64,000 nucleotides of DNA from Saliphagus infecundisoli (GTDB lineage: Archaea > Halobacteriota > Halobacteria > Halobacteriales > Natrialbaceae): contig NZ_JAIWHV010000008.1 of the NCBI RefSeq assembly GCF_020177375.1, positions 87,410 to 151,409 on the forward strand, read 5' to 3'. The position numbers and the translations under genes are program-made. Of this stretch, positions 17,357-26,204 are shown piece by piece. The notes beneath the pieces were generated by a model. The model saw only the letters and a list, made by a program, of their open reading frames with translations. It was not told where the DNA came from and did no database searches. The first letter of the stretch is position 1, and each line of letters starts with the position of its first letter.

Positions 17357-18496
17357 TTAGAGCCCGAGTTCCCGCCCGATGACGAGGTGCTGGATCTCGC
17401 TGGTTCCCTCGCCGATCTCCATCAGCTTCGCGTCGCGGTAGAACCGCTGGGGCGCGAAGTCGGTGGTGTAGCCGTACCCACCCAGGACCTGGACGGCGTC
17501 CTCTGCGACCTCGCGGGCCGCCTCGCTGGCGTCGAGTTTCGCCAGCGCTGACTCGCGAGTAACGGGGTCGCCCTGGTCGTAGCGCCAGGCCGCCCGATGG
17601 GTCAAGAGGCGCGCGCGCTCGGTCTTTCGATGCATGTCCACGACCATGTCCCGGACGGCGTCGAACTCCGAGATCGGCTGGCCGAACTGCTCGCGCTCGG
17701 TGCTGTAGTCGCGGGCGGCCTCGTAGGCACCCTGGGCGAGCCCCGTCGAGAGCGCCGCGATCGAGATCCGCCCGCCGTCGAGAGTTCGCTTGGTCTGCTC
17801 CCAGCCCTCACCCTCTTCGCCGAGCAGTCGGTTCTCGGGGAGCCGGACCCCGTCGAGCTGGATCTCACAGGTCGGCGAGGCGTTAAGCCCCATCTTCTCC
17901 CAGATCGTCGTGACCTCGAAGCCGTCGTCGTCGGGATCGACGATGAACGTCGAGATCCCATCGTAGCCCGCCTCGGGGTCCGTGACGGCCTTCACCAGTA
18001 TCGATCCGGCCTCGGAGGCGTTCGTGATGAACTGCTTTGTACCATTCAGCACCCACTCGTCGCCCTCCTGTCGGGCAGTCGTGGACATGTTCGAGGCGTC
18101 GGACCCGCTCTCGGGTTCGGTCAGCGCCCAGCCGCCCACGTACTCGCCCTCGGCGAGCGGCCGGAGCCACTCCTCTTTCTGCTCTCGCGTCCCGAAGAGC
18201 TCGATCGGTTTCGAGGCCAGCGAGACGTGGGCGGCGTAGGAGAGCCCGATCGAGCCCGATACCCGGCCGAGTTCCTCGGTGATGACGGCGTACATGAGCT
18301 GGTCGCCGCCCAACCCCCCGAACTCCTCGCTTACCGGGACGCCCATCACGTCGAGGTCGGCGAGCTGGTCGAAGACCTCCTCGGGGTAGCGGTGGTCGTC
18401 CTCGATCTCCTGGGCGATCGGGGCGATCTCGGCCTCACAGAACTCCCGGACGGTCTCCCGGATCATCCGGTGTTCGTCGGGCACGTCGAAGTCCAT
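17357..18496 (-). CDS. Acyl-CoA dehydrogenase
   Basis: A 379-residue flavoprotein introducing a C2-C3 double bond into acyl-CoA and passing electrons to ETF. The order is typical: MDFDVPDEHRMIRETVREFC, FAD loop WALTEPESGSDAS with NGTKQFITNA, EREQFGQPISEFDAV, QVLGGYGYTTDF, and C-terminal EIGEGTSEIQHLVIGR with the glutamate at the position used as catalytic base in SCAD/isobutyryl-type enzymes. Chain length is not predictable. It is transcribed alone, divergent from the kinase gene. Confidence 0.93.
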   Translation of the reverse strand: MDFDVPDEHRMIRETVREFCEAEIAPIAQEIEDDHRYPEEVFDQLADLDVMGVPVSEEFGGLGGDQLMYAVITEELGRVSGSIGLSYAAHVSLASKPIELFGTREQKEEWLRPLAEGEYVGGWALTEPESGSDASNMSTTARQEGDEWVLNGTKQFITNASEAGSILVKAVTDPEAGYDGISTFIVDPDDDGFEVTTIWEKMGLNASPTCEIQLDGVRLPENRLLGEEGEGWEQTKRTLDGGRISIAALSTGLAQGAYEAARDYSTEREQFGQPISEFDAVRDMVVDMHRKTERARLLTHRAAWRYDQGDPVTRESALAKLDASEAAREVAEDAVQVLGGYGYTTDFAPQRFYRDAKLMEIGEGTSEIQHLVIGRELGL

Positions 18497-18662
18497 GGTC
18501 GTTCGTTACCGACGAGGGGAATAAACGCACCGTCCTGTCGCTGGCGGGTTGCCGTCGTGGTGCCGTCGGGATCAATGCCCCAGAAGTTCACCAGCCATCC
18601 GGCAGACTGTCCGCTCGTCCAGTCCGGGACACATTTACCGCGTGGTTGCTAGGCGTCTACAC

Positions 18663-19469
18663 ATGGACCTCCGCCAGCTCGCCCGGGGCACCGTCGAGTG
18701 GGGCCGGATCGAGCGGGTGGTCCGAACTCTCGCCGAGCGCTACGGCCGCGAGGAGGTCCGCGTCGAGTTCGTAGAGAGCGACAACTGGCTCTCGACGCCG
18801 CTGGTGATCGACGAGGAGTGGTTCGTCAAGATCGTCTCCCGCCAGAACGCCCTCGTCCACGGCCTGCTCACTACGGGGCGGAACGTCGGCGCCTTCTCGT
18901 CGGGGACGGAGGGCTTCTTCGACCGGTTCGACACCCCACTCCAGATGGTCGAACACGAGCACGAGGCCACCGAGCGGATGCGCGAGATCGGACTCAACGC
19001 GCCCCGGCCCGTCGACGCCTTCGAGGTCAACGGGCTCGGGGTCCTCGTCCTCGAGTACCTCCCCGCCTTCGAGACGTTCGATGACCTTCCCGACGACGAG
19101 GTCCGCGAGCGCGCGCCCGACCTCTTTTCGATGCTCGCCGCGCTCCACGACCACGGCCTCGCCCACGGCGATCTCCGCGCGGAGAACGTCCTGATCCGCG
19201 ACGACGAGATCTACTTCATCGACGCGACCCGCCTCCAGGCGGGCCGGGCCAGAGAGACGCGGGCCTACGACCTCGCGTGTGCCCTCGCGGTGCTCGAGCC
19301 CCGACTGGGCGCCCGGGAGGCGGTCGCGGTCGCCTACGGGACCTACGGGTCCGAGGACTTACTCGCCGCCCGGGAGTTCCTCGATTTCGTCCGGCTGCGC
19401 CCCGACCACGAGTTCGACTCGACGCGGCTCCGCAGCGAACTCGAGAAGGTCGCCGACCTCGGCGAGTAA
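18663..19469 (+). CDS. RIO-like atypical protein kinase
   Basis: A 268-residue kinase-fold protein. VKIVSRQNALVHG supplies the ATP-binding lysine, HGLAHGDLRAENVLI is the catalytic loop, and YFIDATRLQAG stands for the metal-binding Asp, with Thr-Arg in place of the usual RIO residues. It belongs near the RIO1/Bud32 group, which acts in ribosome maturation, but this subfamily is unassigned. The ATG at 18663 has CATTTACC about 28 nt upstream. In-frame sequence before it lacks conservation. Confidence 0.8.
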   Translation: MDLRQLARGTVEWGRIERVVRTLAERYGREEVRVEFVESDNWLSTPLVIDEEWFVKIVSRQNALVHGLLTTGRNVGAFSSGTEGFFDRFDTPLQMVEHEHEATERMREIGLNAPRPVDAFEVNGLGVLVLEYLPAFETFDDLPDDEVRERAPDLFSMLAALHDHGLAHGDLRAENVLIRDDEIYFIDATRLQAGRARETRAYDLACALAVLEPRLGAREAVAVAYGTYGSEDLLAAREFLDFVRLRPDHEFDSTRLRSELEKVADLGE

Positions 19470-19520
19470 CCTCCGGCGCATAGCAGGCTTTTTCACGGCG
19501 CCCGGCGAGTATTGCCAGTA

Positions 19521-21056
19521 ATGAGCGATCAGGGTTACGGCCACTACGTCGACGGCGAGTGGGTCGAGGGCGACGGCGAGAGCTTCGAGAGCAGGAATCC
19601 GGCGACCGGTGAGACGCTGGCGACGTTCGCCAGAGGCGACGAGAGCGAGGTCGACCGGGCGCTTTCGGCCGCCGACGACGCCTTCGCGGAGTGGCGCCGG
19701 CTGTCGTACATCGACCGCGCGGAGTACCTCTGGGAGATCTACCACGAGCTCCGGGACCGCCACGACGAACTCGGCGAGATCGTTACCAAGGAGTGCGGGA
19801 AGGAACTCTCGGAGGGGAAAGCCGACGTCGCCGAGGCCTGGCACATGGTCGAGTGGGCGGCTGGCAACGCCCGCCACCCCCACGGCGATGTCGTCCCCAG
19901 CGAGGTCGGTGCCAAGGACGCCTACATGCGCCGCAAGCCCCGGGGCGTCGTCGGCTGTATCACCCCCTGGAACTTCCCGGTCGCGATCCCCTTCTGGCAC
20001 ATGGCGATCTCGCTGGTCGAGGGCAACACCGTCGTCTGGAAGCCCGCCGAGCAGACCCCCTGGTGCGGTCAGATCATCGCCGAGATGTTCGAGGAGAGCG
20101 GGATTCCCGACGGCGTGTTCAACATGGTCCAGGGCTTCGGCGACGCCGGCGCGTCGATCGTCGAGGACGACCGCGTCGATACCGTCCTCTTTACCGGCTC
20201 GGCGGAGGTCGGCCAGGAGATCGCGAGTTCGGTCGGCGGCGAACCCGGCAAGCTCGCGGCCTGCGAGATGGGCGGCAAAAACGGGATCGTCATTACCGAA
20301 AAGGCCGACCTCGATATCGCCGTCCACTCGGCGATCATGTCCAGCTTCAAGACGACCGGCCAGCGCTGCGTTTCGAGCGAGCGCCTGATCGTTCACACCG
20401 ACGTCTACGACGAGTTCAAAGAACGGTTCGTGGATCTCGCCGCCGACGTCACCGTCGGCGATCCCCTTACTGAGGAGTCGTTCATGGGCCCCGCGATCGA
20501 GGCCGACCACGTCGAGAAGATCGGTCGGCACAACGAGGTCGCCCGCGAGGAAGGTGCAGAGGTACTGGTCGATCGGTTCGACCTGGAGGGCGAGGACCTC
20601 GCCGGCGACGCCGATCGGGAGGAGGGCCACTGGGTCGGTCCGTTCGTCTACGAGATCGGCTACGATCCCGAACTTCGATGTCTCAAAGAGGAGTGTTTCG
20701 GTCCCCACGTCGCCCTGGTCGAGTACGAGGGGGACATCGAGCGGGCCGTCGAGATCCACAACGACACGCCCTACGGGCTGGCGGGCGCGATCATTAGCGA
20801 GGACTACCGCCAGATCAACCACTTCCGGGACTACGCCGAGGTCGGCCTCTCATACGGCAACCTCCCCTGTATCGGCGCGGAGGTCCAGCTTCCCTTCGGC
20901 GGCGTCAAGAACTCGGGCAACGGCTATCCGAGCGCCCGGGAGGCGATCGAAGCAGTAACGGAACGGACCGCCTGGACGCTCAACAACTCGAAGGAGATCG
21001 AGATGGCCCAGGGGCTGTCGGCGGACATCAGGACGGGCGGGACCGACGAGGACTGA
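19521..21056 (+). CDS. Aldehyde dehydrogenase (NAD(P)-dependent)
   Basis: A 511-residue ALDH superfamily enzyme oxidising an aldehyde to its acid. VVGCITPWNFPVAIPFWH and NTVVWKPAEQTPW form the coenzyme site, EMGGKNGIVI has the general-base Glu, and TTGQRCVSSERLIVH holds the nucleophilic Cys. The sequence has the flavour of ALDH7-like (semialdehyde) members. The ATG at 19521 follows a T-rich box and gives a standard N-terminus (SDQGYGHYVDGEW). Neighbouring Lrp regulator and aminotransferase suggest that its substrate is an amino-acid-derived semialdehyde; this is inference. Confidence 0.9.
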   Translation: MSDQGYGHYVDGEWVEGDGESFESRNPATGETLATFARGDESEVDRALSAADDAFAEWRRLSYIDRAEYLWEIYHELRDRHDELGEIVTKECGKELSEGKADVAEAWHMVEWAAGNARHPHGDVVPSEVGAKDAYMRRKPRGVVGCITPWNFPVAIPFWHMAISLVEGNTVVWKPAEQTPWCGQIIAEMFEESGIPDGVFNMVQGFGDAGASIVEDDRVDTVLFTGSAEVGQEIASSVGGEPGKLAACEMGGKNGIVITEKADLDIAVHSAIMSSFKTTGQRCVSSERLIVHTDVYDEFKERFVDLAADVTVGDPLTEESFMGPAIEADHVEKIGRHNEVAREEGAEVLVDRFDLEGEDLAGDADREEGHWVGPFVYEIGYDPELRCLKEECFGPHVALVEYEGDIERAVEIHNDTPYGLAGAIISEDYRQINHFRDYAEVGLSYGNLPCIGAEVQLPFGGVKNSGNGYPSAREAIEAVTERTAWTLNNSKEIEMAQGLSADIRTGGTDED

Positions 21057-21117
21057 GACGGCGCCGCTCGATCAGCGGACGCCGAGAGGACTCGAGCGGT
21101 CGCACTCGACGGGCCGA

Positions 21118-21645
21118 CTACGACGACCCGTCCCCGTCGAGCACCGCCTCCCTCGCCTCTGAAGTGAGGTTCGACGACACCGCACGGTCGTTCTCGAACT
21201 CCCCGAGGACGAACTTCGAGGACGTCTCGTTGACGCCGTCGATCGCGACGATCCGGTCGATGAGGTCATTCAACTGATCGCGCGTCTGGACGCGGCTCAC
21301 GGCGACGAAATCGACGTCGCCCATGGTGTAGTAGACCTGCTCGACGCCGGAGAGCGCGAGCAGGTTCTCGCCGATGTCCTCGGAGTACCCCCGTTCGTGG
21401 GCCACCATGACGTCGGTGATCGCGGTCAGTTCCAGTCCGAGCGCCAGGGGATCGACGTCGGCCGTGATCCCCTGGATGACACCCTCCTCTTTGAGCTTGT
21501 TCAGCCGGTAGTGGACCGCGGACTTCGAGAGGTCGAGCTCGTCGGCGATCGTCTCCAAATTGACGTCGAAGTCGGCTTCAACCTGCTCGAGCAGCGCGAG
21601 GTCCGTCTCGTCGAGATCGGGGGCCGTGCGACGGGAATCGCTCAT
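21118..21645 (-). CDS. Lrp/AsnC family regulator
   Basis: A 175-residue feast/famine regulator. Residues about 12-70 are the helix-turn-helix (ETDLALLEQVEADFDVNL, LSKSAVHYRLNKLKEEG), followed by the ligand-binding RAM domain (VYYTMGDVDFVAVSRVQTRDQ). It lies 76 nt downstream of and on the same strand as the aminotransferase, and converges with the ALDH gene. It is the most likely local regulator of the amino-acid/pyrimidine genes around it. The ATG at 21643-21645 fits the usual MSDS-type start; a start 45 nt upstream also exists. Confidence 0.9.
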   Translation of the reverse strand: MSDSRRTAPDLDETDLALLEQVEADFDVNLETIADELDLSKSAVHYRLNKLKEEGVIQGITADVDPLALGLELTAITDVMVAHERGYSEDIGENLLALSGVEQVYYTMGDVDFVAVSRVQTRDQLNDLIDRIVAIDGVNETSSKFVLGEFENDRAVSSNLTSEAREAVLDGDGSS

Positions 21646-21721
21646 GGCCCCTAGTCGAGGGTACCGGACCATGAACCACTCGGCTCTCACCGTCGGCGCT
21701 CCCCGATGGCGATCGGCCCGT

Positions 21722-23059
21722 TCAGTCGTCCATCGCGTCGTCGGAGACGTCGAGACCTGCGTCGAGGGCCTCGACGGCCTCGTCGACGTCGTCCTCGGTG
21801 ATCGAAAGCGGCGGAGCGAGGATCAGCGTGTTGATCATGTTCGCGACGTAGGTGCCGTGGTCGCCCGCGGTCGCGGCCACCTCGTCGACGACGGTGGTAC
21901 CGGGGGAGATCTTGTCCTCGCGTTCGCCGAAGGGGACGCGCTCGTCGGCGCGTTTCGTGAGTTCGATCCCCCGGAACAGGCCGACCCCGCGCGTCTCGCC
22001 CACGCTCGGGTGAGCCTCGTCGAGTTCGTCGAGTCGGTCGCCGAGGTAGGCACCGATCTCGCCGGCCCGCTCGATCAGGTTCTCCTCGCGGTAGGTCTCG
22101 ATCGCCGCGAGGCCAGCCGCGACCGCGACCGGGTGGCCCGAGTAGGTGTGGCCGTGACAGAACATCTCCTCCTCGAAGTGGTCGGCGATCTCGGGGGTGA
22201 CGATCGTCGCGCCCAGGGGCTGGTAGGCTCCCGTGAGTCCCTTCGCCATCGTCATGATGTCGGGGGTGACCCCGAAGACGTCACAGCCGAACCACTCGCC
22301 CGTGCGCCCGAACCCGCTCATCACCTCGTCACAGATCAGGAGCGCGCCGTGGTCGTGGGCGATCTCCTTGAGTCGGGGCAAGTACTCGTCCGGCGGCACC
22401 AGAATGCCGTTCGAGCCAACGATCGGCTCGACGACCACCGCGGCGACCGTATCGCCCTCGAGGGTGAGCATCTCGTCGATGTACTCGAGGCTCTCCATGG
22501 GGTCGAGCGTCGAGCCGTAGGCGTAGGGATCGGGGGCCTTGATCGTTCCCGGCACCCCCGGCTCGGCCATCAGCCGCCGGGGGTCGCCGGTGACGCTGAT
22601 CGACCCGTGGGTCGCGCCGTGGTAGGAGCGATAGCGCGAGATGATCTTCTGTTTGCCCGTGTAGAATCGTGCGATCTTGACCGCGGCCTCGACGGCCTCG
22701 GTGCCGCTGGTCGAGAAGAACGTCTTCGTGAGATCGCCCGGCGTGATCTCGGCGAGTTCGCGCCCCAGTTCCGACCGCGCCTCGGTGGTGTACCCCGGCG
22801 AGACGAAGGGGACGTCCCGGATCTGTTCGGCGACCCGGTCGGCGACCCGATCTGCGGAGTGGCCCAGGTTCGAGCACATGAGCTGGCCCGAGAGGTCGAT
22901 GTACTCCTCCCCGTCGGCAGTCGTGAACCTGACGCCGCTGGCGTCGACGACCTGCGTGGGATCGACTTCCTTCTGATAGGACCACGTGCCGAAGACGTGC
23001 TCGCGGTCGGTCCGCTCTACCTCGTTGGCGCCCTCCGTGGCTGATTCCTGGTCGCTCAT
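21722..23059 (-). CDS. Class III omega-amino-acid aminotransferase
   Basis: A 445-residue PLP enzyme. VVVEPIVGSNG, ICDEVMSGFGRTGEWF and MAKGLTGAYQPLG (Schiff-base Lys at about 273) are class III motifs, and GHTYSGHPVAVAA is typical of beta-alanine/taurine:pyruvate-type members. In this neighbourhood the expected reaction is beta-alanine (or 3-aminoisobutyrate) plus a keto acid to malonate (or methylmalonate) semialdehyde, the substrate of the divergent mmsA product. GABA or taurine remain possible substrates. The gene shares a 168-nt divergent promoter region with mmsA. Confidence 0.9.
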   Translation of the reverse strand: MSDQESATEGANEVERTDREHVFGTWSYQKEVDPTQVVDASGVRFTTADGEEYIDLSGQLMCSNLGHSADRVADRVAEQIRDVPFVSPGYTTEARSELGRELAEITPGDLTKTFFSTSGTEAVEAAVKIARFYTGKQKIISRYRSYHGATHGSISVTGDPRRLMAEPGVPGTIKAPDPYAYGSTLDPMESLEYIDEMLTLEGDTVAAVVVEPIVGSNGILVPPDEYLPRLKEIAHDHGALLICDEVMSGFGRTGEWFGCDVFGVTPDIMTMAKGLTGAYQPLGATIVTPEIADHFEEEMFCHGHTYSGHPVAVAAGLAAIETYREENLIERAGEIGAYLGDRLDELDEAHPSVGETRGVGLFRGIELTKRADERVPFGEREDKISPGTTVVDEVAATAGDHGTYVANMINTLILAPPLSITEDDVDEAVEALDAGLDVSDDAMDD

Positions 23060-23088
23060 ACGTCCCCCCTACTCAGCACTCTCTGATT

Positions 23089-23199
23089 AGTCTTTGGCTC
23101 AAATCCGGAAGTGGCGGACGAAGGACGACCGCCAGCGGAATAACGGAACAGAAGTCGACGATTCGGACGTTTAGATGAATTTCGTCGCAAAGACTTAAG
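23089..23199. promoter_or_regulatory. Divergent aminotransferase/mmsA promoters with mirrored CAAAGACT box
   Basis: CAAAGACT occurs on the minus strand at 23089-23096 and on the plus strand at 23188-23195, about 30-37 and 33-40 nt before the two start codons. On the mmsA side it runs into CTTAAG (TATA-like, to 23199), and on the aminotransferase side into CTAATC. The repeated box is either a shared BRE-type core element or a regulator site. Confidence 0.45.
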
Positions 23200-23227
23200 G
23201 CCGAGAGCACGCATGCACGGGTATCGC

Positions 23228-24703
23228 ATGCAACTCGATACGACCCCGCCGTGGGACGACGTACGGAACTACATCGACGGCGACTGGCGCGCGCCCTCCG
23301 AGGAGGGGCTCGACGTCGTCAACCCGACGACCGGCGAGACGATCTCCTACGTCGGCTTCAGCTCCGACGAGGAGGTCGACGAGGCCGTCCGGGCCGGACA
23401 GGCGGCGTTCGAGGAGTGGCGGAAGACACCCGTCGAGGAGCGGATCCAGCCGCTGTTCGCGCTCAAGGAGCTCCTCGAGGAACACCACGACGACCTCGCG
23501 CGGGTTCTCGTCCAGGAGCACGGCAAGACGCTCGCCGAGGCCAGGGGCGAACTCCGGCGCGGGATCGAGAACGTCGAGGTCGCCTGCGGGATCCCCTCGA
23601 TGATGCAGGCGGGCCACCTTCCCAACGCCGCTCCCGAGATCGACGAGACCGCGGTCCGGAAACCGCTGGGCGTGTTCGCGGCGATCACCCCCTTCAACTT
23701 CCCCGGAATGATCCCGCTGTGGTTCCTTCCTTACGCCGTCGCGACGGGCAACTCCTTCGTCCTCAAACCCAGCGAACAGGACCCCGTGGTGGCCCAGCGA
23801 CTGTTCGAGCTCATGGAGGAAGCCGGGTTCCCGGACGGCGTGGTTCAGCTCGTCAACGGCGGCGTCGACACCGTCAACGCCCTGCTCGACCACGAGGGGA
23901 TCGAGGGGGCTTCCTTCGTCGGCTCGACGCCCGTCGCACGCACCATCTACGAGCGGGCGGCCAAAAGCGGCAAGCGCGTCCAGGCTCAAGGTGGAGCGAA
24001 GAACCACGTCATCGTGACCGAGAGCGCCGATCTCGACTTTGCCGCCGAGAAGACGGTCTCCTCGGCGTGTGCGTGTGCGGGCGAGCGGTGTCTCGCGAAC
24101 GACGTCGTCGTCGTCGACGAATCGGTCTACGACGAGTTCGCCCAGCGGGTCGTGGACGTAGCGAAGAACCAGACGGTCGGCGACGGACTCGACGAGGACA
24201 CTGACATCGGCGCGCTGATCAGCGCCGACCACGAGTCGAACGTCCGCGACATGATCGCGACGGGCGTCGACGAGGGGGCCGAACTCCTCGTCGACGGCCG
24301 CGACGTCGAGGTCGAGGAGCGTCCCGACGGCAACTTCCTCGGCCCGACCGTCTTCGGCGACCTCGACCCCGAGATGACCCTCGCGCGCGAGGAGACGTTC
24401 GGCCCGGTGCTCGGCCTCCTGCCGGTCGCCGACGTCGAGGAGGCCATCGACGTCTTGAACCGGAGCGACTTCGGCAACGCCGCGAGCCTGTTTACGGCGA
24501 GCGGTGCGGATGCCCGGAAGGTCCGCCACGAGGCCGACGTCGGTAACCTGGGGGTCAACGCCGGCACCGCCGCCCCGATGGCGTTCTTCCACTTCGGCGG
24601 CTGGAAGGATTCCTTCTTCGGGGACCTCCACGCCCAGGGCGACGACATGATCCGGTTCTACACGGACGAGATGGTCTACATCGAGCGCTGGCCCGACGCC
24701 TGA
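23228..24703 (+). CDS. mmsA: Methylmalonate/malonate-semialdehyde dehydrogenase (CoA-acylating)
   Basis: A 491-residue ALDH of the MmsA group, which converts methylmalonate semialdehyde to propionyl-CoA, or malonate semialdehyde to acetyl-CoA, with CO2 and NADH. ITPFNFPGMIPLWFLPYA, FVLKPSEQDP and QAQGGAKNHVIV (Ala/Gly-Ala-Lys-Asn in place of the general-base Glu, as in CoA-acylating members) and GERCLAN with the nucleophile Cys288 are visible. These endpoints match thymine and uracil breakdown. The ATG at 23228 follows CTTAAG by about 29 nt. Confidence 0.92.
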   Translation: MQLDTTPPWDDVRNYIDGDWRAPSEEGLDVVNPTTGETISYVGFSSDEEVDEAVRAGQAAFEEWRKTPVEERIQPLFALKELLEEHHDDLARVLVQEHGKTLAEARGELRRGIENVEVACGIPSMMQAGHLPNAAPEIDETAVRKPLGVFAAITPFNFPGMIPLWFLPYAVATGNSFVLKPSEQDPVVAQRLFELMEEAGFPDGVVQLVNGGVDTVNALLDHEGIEGASFVGSTPVARTIYERAAKSGKRVQAQGGAKNHVIVTESADLDFAAEKTVSSACACAGERCLANDVVVVDESVYDEFAQRVVDVAKNQTVGDGLDEDTDIGALISADHESNVRDMIATGVDEGAELLVDGRDVEVEERPDGNFLGPTVFGDLDPEMTLAREETFGPVLGLLPVADVEEAIDVLNRSDFGNAASLFTASGADARKVRHEADVGNLGVNAGTAAPMAFFHFGGWKDSFFGDLHAQGDDMIRFYTDEMVYIERWPDA

Positions 24704-24862
24704 GCCCGAACGGCCCGTTCGACCCGCCAGCACCGACCGGCCGACGTCGGTTCGAGCGGCGACTATCGAATTAATTCGAGTTATTCCGAAGAACAGTGAA
24801 CGTTCGACCATCAATTAGCGGAACCGATAGACATATTGGGAACGGACGAGTCGTGTGGTCGT
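24704..24862 (+). promoter_or_regulatory. Promoter region of first LLM oxidoreductase with 14-bp palindrome
   Basis: TCGAATTAATTCGA at 24766-24779 is a perfect palindrome in otherwise GC-rich DNA. The TATA-like CATATT at 24832-24837 lies 26 nt before the ATG. The palindrome is about 55 nt upstream of the TATA box, where an activator would bind. GAACGTTC at about 24798-24805 is a second, smaller palindrome. Confidence 0.4.
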
Positions 24863-25924
24863 ATGCCACTCGAGGAGTTCGCGATCACGTTCAAAGGAGA
24901 TATCTCGCCCGAGCGGACGGTGGCGCTCGCGGGGCTCGCGGAGGACGCGGGGTTCGACTACGGCTGGTTCTACGACTCGCACGTCCTCTGGAAGGATCCC
25001 TACCCACAGATGACACAGCTGCTGGAGAACACCGACCGGATGAAGACGGGGACGCTCGTCACCAATCCCAAAGTACGGGACGTCTCGGTGACCGCGAGCT
25101 CCTTTGCGGGACTGAACCAGCTCTCGGGCGGCCGCGCGGAGCTGGGCATCGGCCGCGGCGACAGCTCGCTCCGGATGCTCGGCGAGGAGCCCGTGCCCTG
25201 GCACGAGTTCGAGGAGCAGGTGGACTACATCCGCGAGCTCCACCGTGGCGAGGCGATCGAGCACCCTGACACCGGCCGGGAGATCGAACTCACGTGGACC
25301 GACACCGAGCTCGTGACCTGGGTGGCCGCCTACGGCCCGAAGATGCTCGAGCTCGCGGGCAGGATCGCCGACGGCGTGATCCTCCAGATCTCCGATCCCT
25401 ATCTCGTGGGCTGGTTCGTCGACCAGATCCGCGAGGGCGCGCGCAAACACGGCCGGGACCCCGACGAGATCAGGGTGATGTCGTGTGCGCCGGTCTGGCT
25501 CAGCGAGGACGAAGAGGAGGCCCGCGACAGGCTCCGGTGGTTCCTCGCGATGGTCGGCAACCACGTCGCCGACCTCGTCGACACCCACCACAAGGGCGAC
25601 CAGCTCCCCGAGGAGCTGACGAACTACATCGAGGGCCGGAAAGGCGAGGGCGCCGAGGGCGGCTACGACTACACCGAACACGCAGAACAGGACGCGGATC
25701 ATTTAGAGTGGATCCCCGACCCGATGATCGACCGCTTCTGTGTCCTCGGTACGCCCGAGGAGCACGTCGCGAAGCTCGAAGAGCTCGAGGATCGGGGCGT
25801 CGATCAGTTCAACGTCTATCTCATGTCGGGCGAGGAGGCCAGACACGTCGAGACCTACGGGCGGGAGGTGATCCCGGCGTTCACCGACGGGAAACAGTAC
25901 GCCGAGGCGGGTATCGACTCGTAA
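24863..25924 (+). CDS. LLM-class flavin/F420-dependent oxidoreductase
   Basis: A 353-residue luciferase-like monooxygenase-fold protein. MPLEEFAITFKGDIS, AEDAGFDYGWFYDSH, LSGGRAELGIGRGDSS and VAAYGPKMLELAGRIADGVIL follow the F420-dependent TIM-barrel pattern (compare methylene-H4MPT reductase and F420 alcohol dehydrogenase). Haloarchaea make coenzyme F420. The reaction cannot be read from sequence. Between mmsA and a uracil permease, a pyrimidine 5,6-reductase role is possible; an oxygenase like RutA is the alternative. The ATG at 24863 has its own TATA-like box 26 nt upstream. Confidence 0.85.
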   Translation: MPLEEFAITFKGDISPERTVALAGLAEDAGFDYGWFYDSHVLWKDPYPQMTQLLENTDRMKTGTLVTNPKVRDVSVTASSFAGLNQLSGGRAELGIGRGDSSLRMLGEEPVPWHEFEEQVDYIRELHRGEAIEHPDTGREIELTWTDTELVTWVAAYGPKMLELAGRIADGVILQISDPYLVGWFVDQIREGARKHGRDPDEIRVMSCAPVWLSEDEEEARDRLRWFLAMVGNHVADLVDTHHKGDQLPEELTNYIEGRKGEGAEGGYDYTEHAEQDADHLEWIPDPMIDRFCVLGTPEEHVAKLEELEDRGVDQFNVYLMSGEEARHVETYGREVIPAFTDGKQYAEAGIDS

Positions 25925-26063
25925 GCGGTGGGCACGGGTCCGCGCTCGTCGCCGACAGCGAGGTTCCGCGTCCGCGCCCCGGTAGGAGTCCGCCCGGAAT
26001 CCGATACCGGACGCTCGCGCCGCCCCGGTGTGCATAGATCCAACTACGTTCCAAAAAACGGGC

Positions 26064-26159
26064 CGAACATCGAAACAATCTTCGTATAGATTTCGGAATG
26101 TCGAAAACAACCCGAACATCTAAGTCAGTCTCCCGACGTTGTTCACAGCGTAATGTTCG
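26064..26159. promoter_or_regulatory. Permease upstream region with three CGAACAT copies
   Basis: The 280-nt gap 25925-26204 holds no gene. CGAACAT occurs at 26064-26070 and 26113-26119 in direct orientation and as ATGTTCG at 26153-26159. This stretch is unusually A/T-rich for the window. TCGTATAG (about 26082-26089) is TATA-like but far from the start, so the permease mRNA may have a leader. Confidence 0.45.
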
Positions 26160-26204
26160 CACACCGACTGACTGACGTTTCATCCGACCGATCGGGGCCC
26201 GCCC

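Noticed and set aside
19521..21056. Assigning the first ALDH as a dedicated pyrimidine enzyme
   Set aside because: The downstream steps are already covered by MmsA, and its motifs are closer to other semialdehyde dehydrogenases; proximity alone is not enough.
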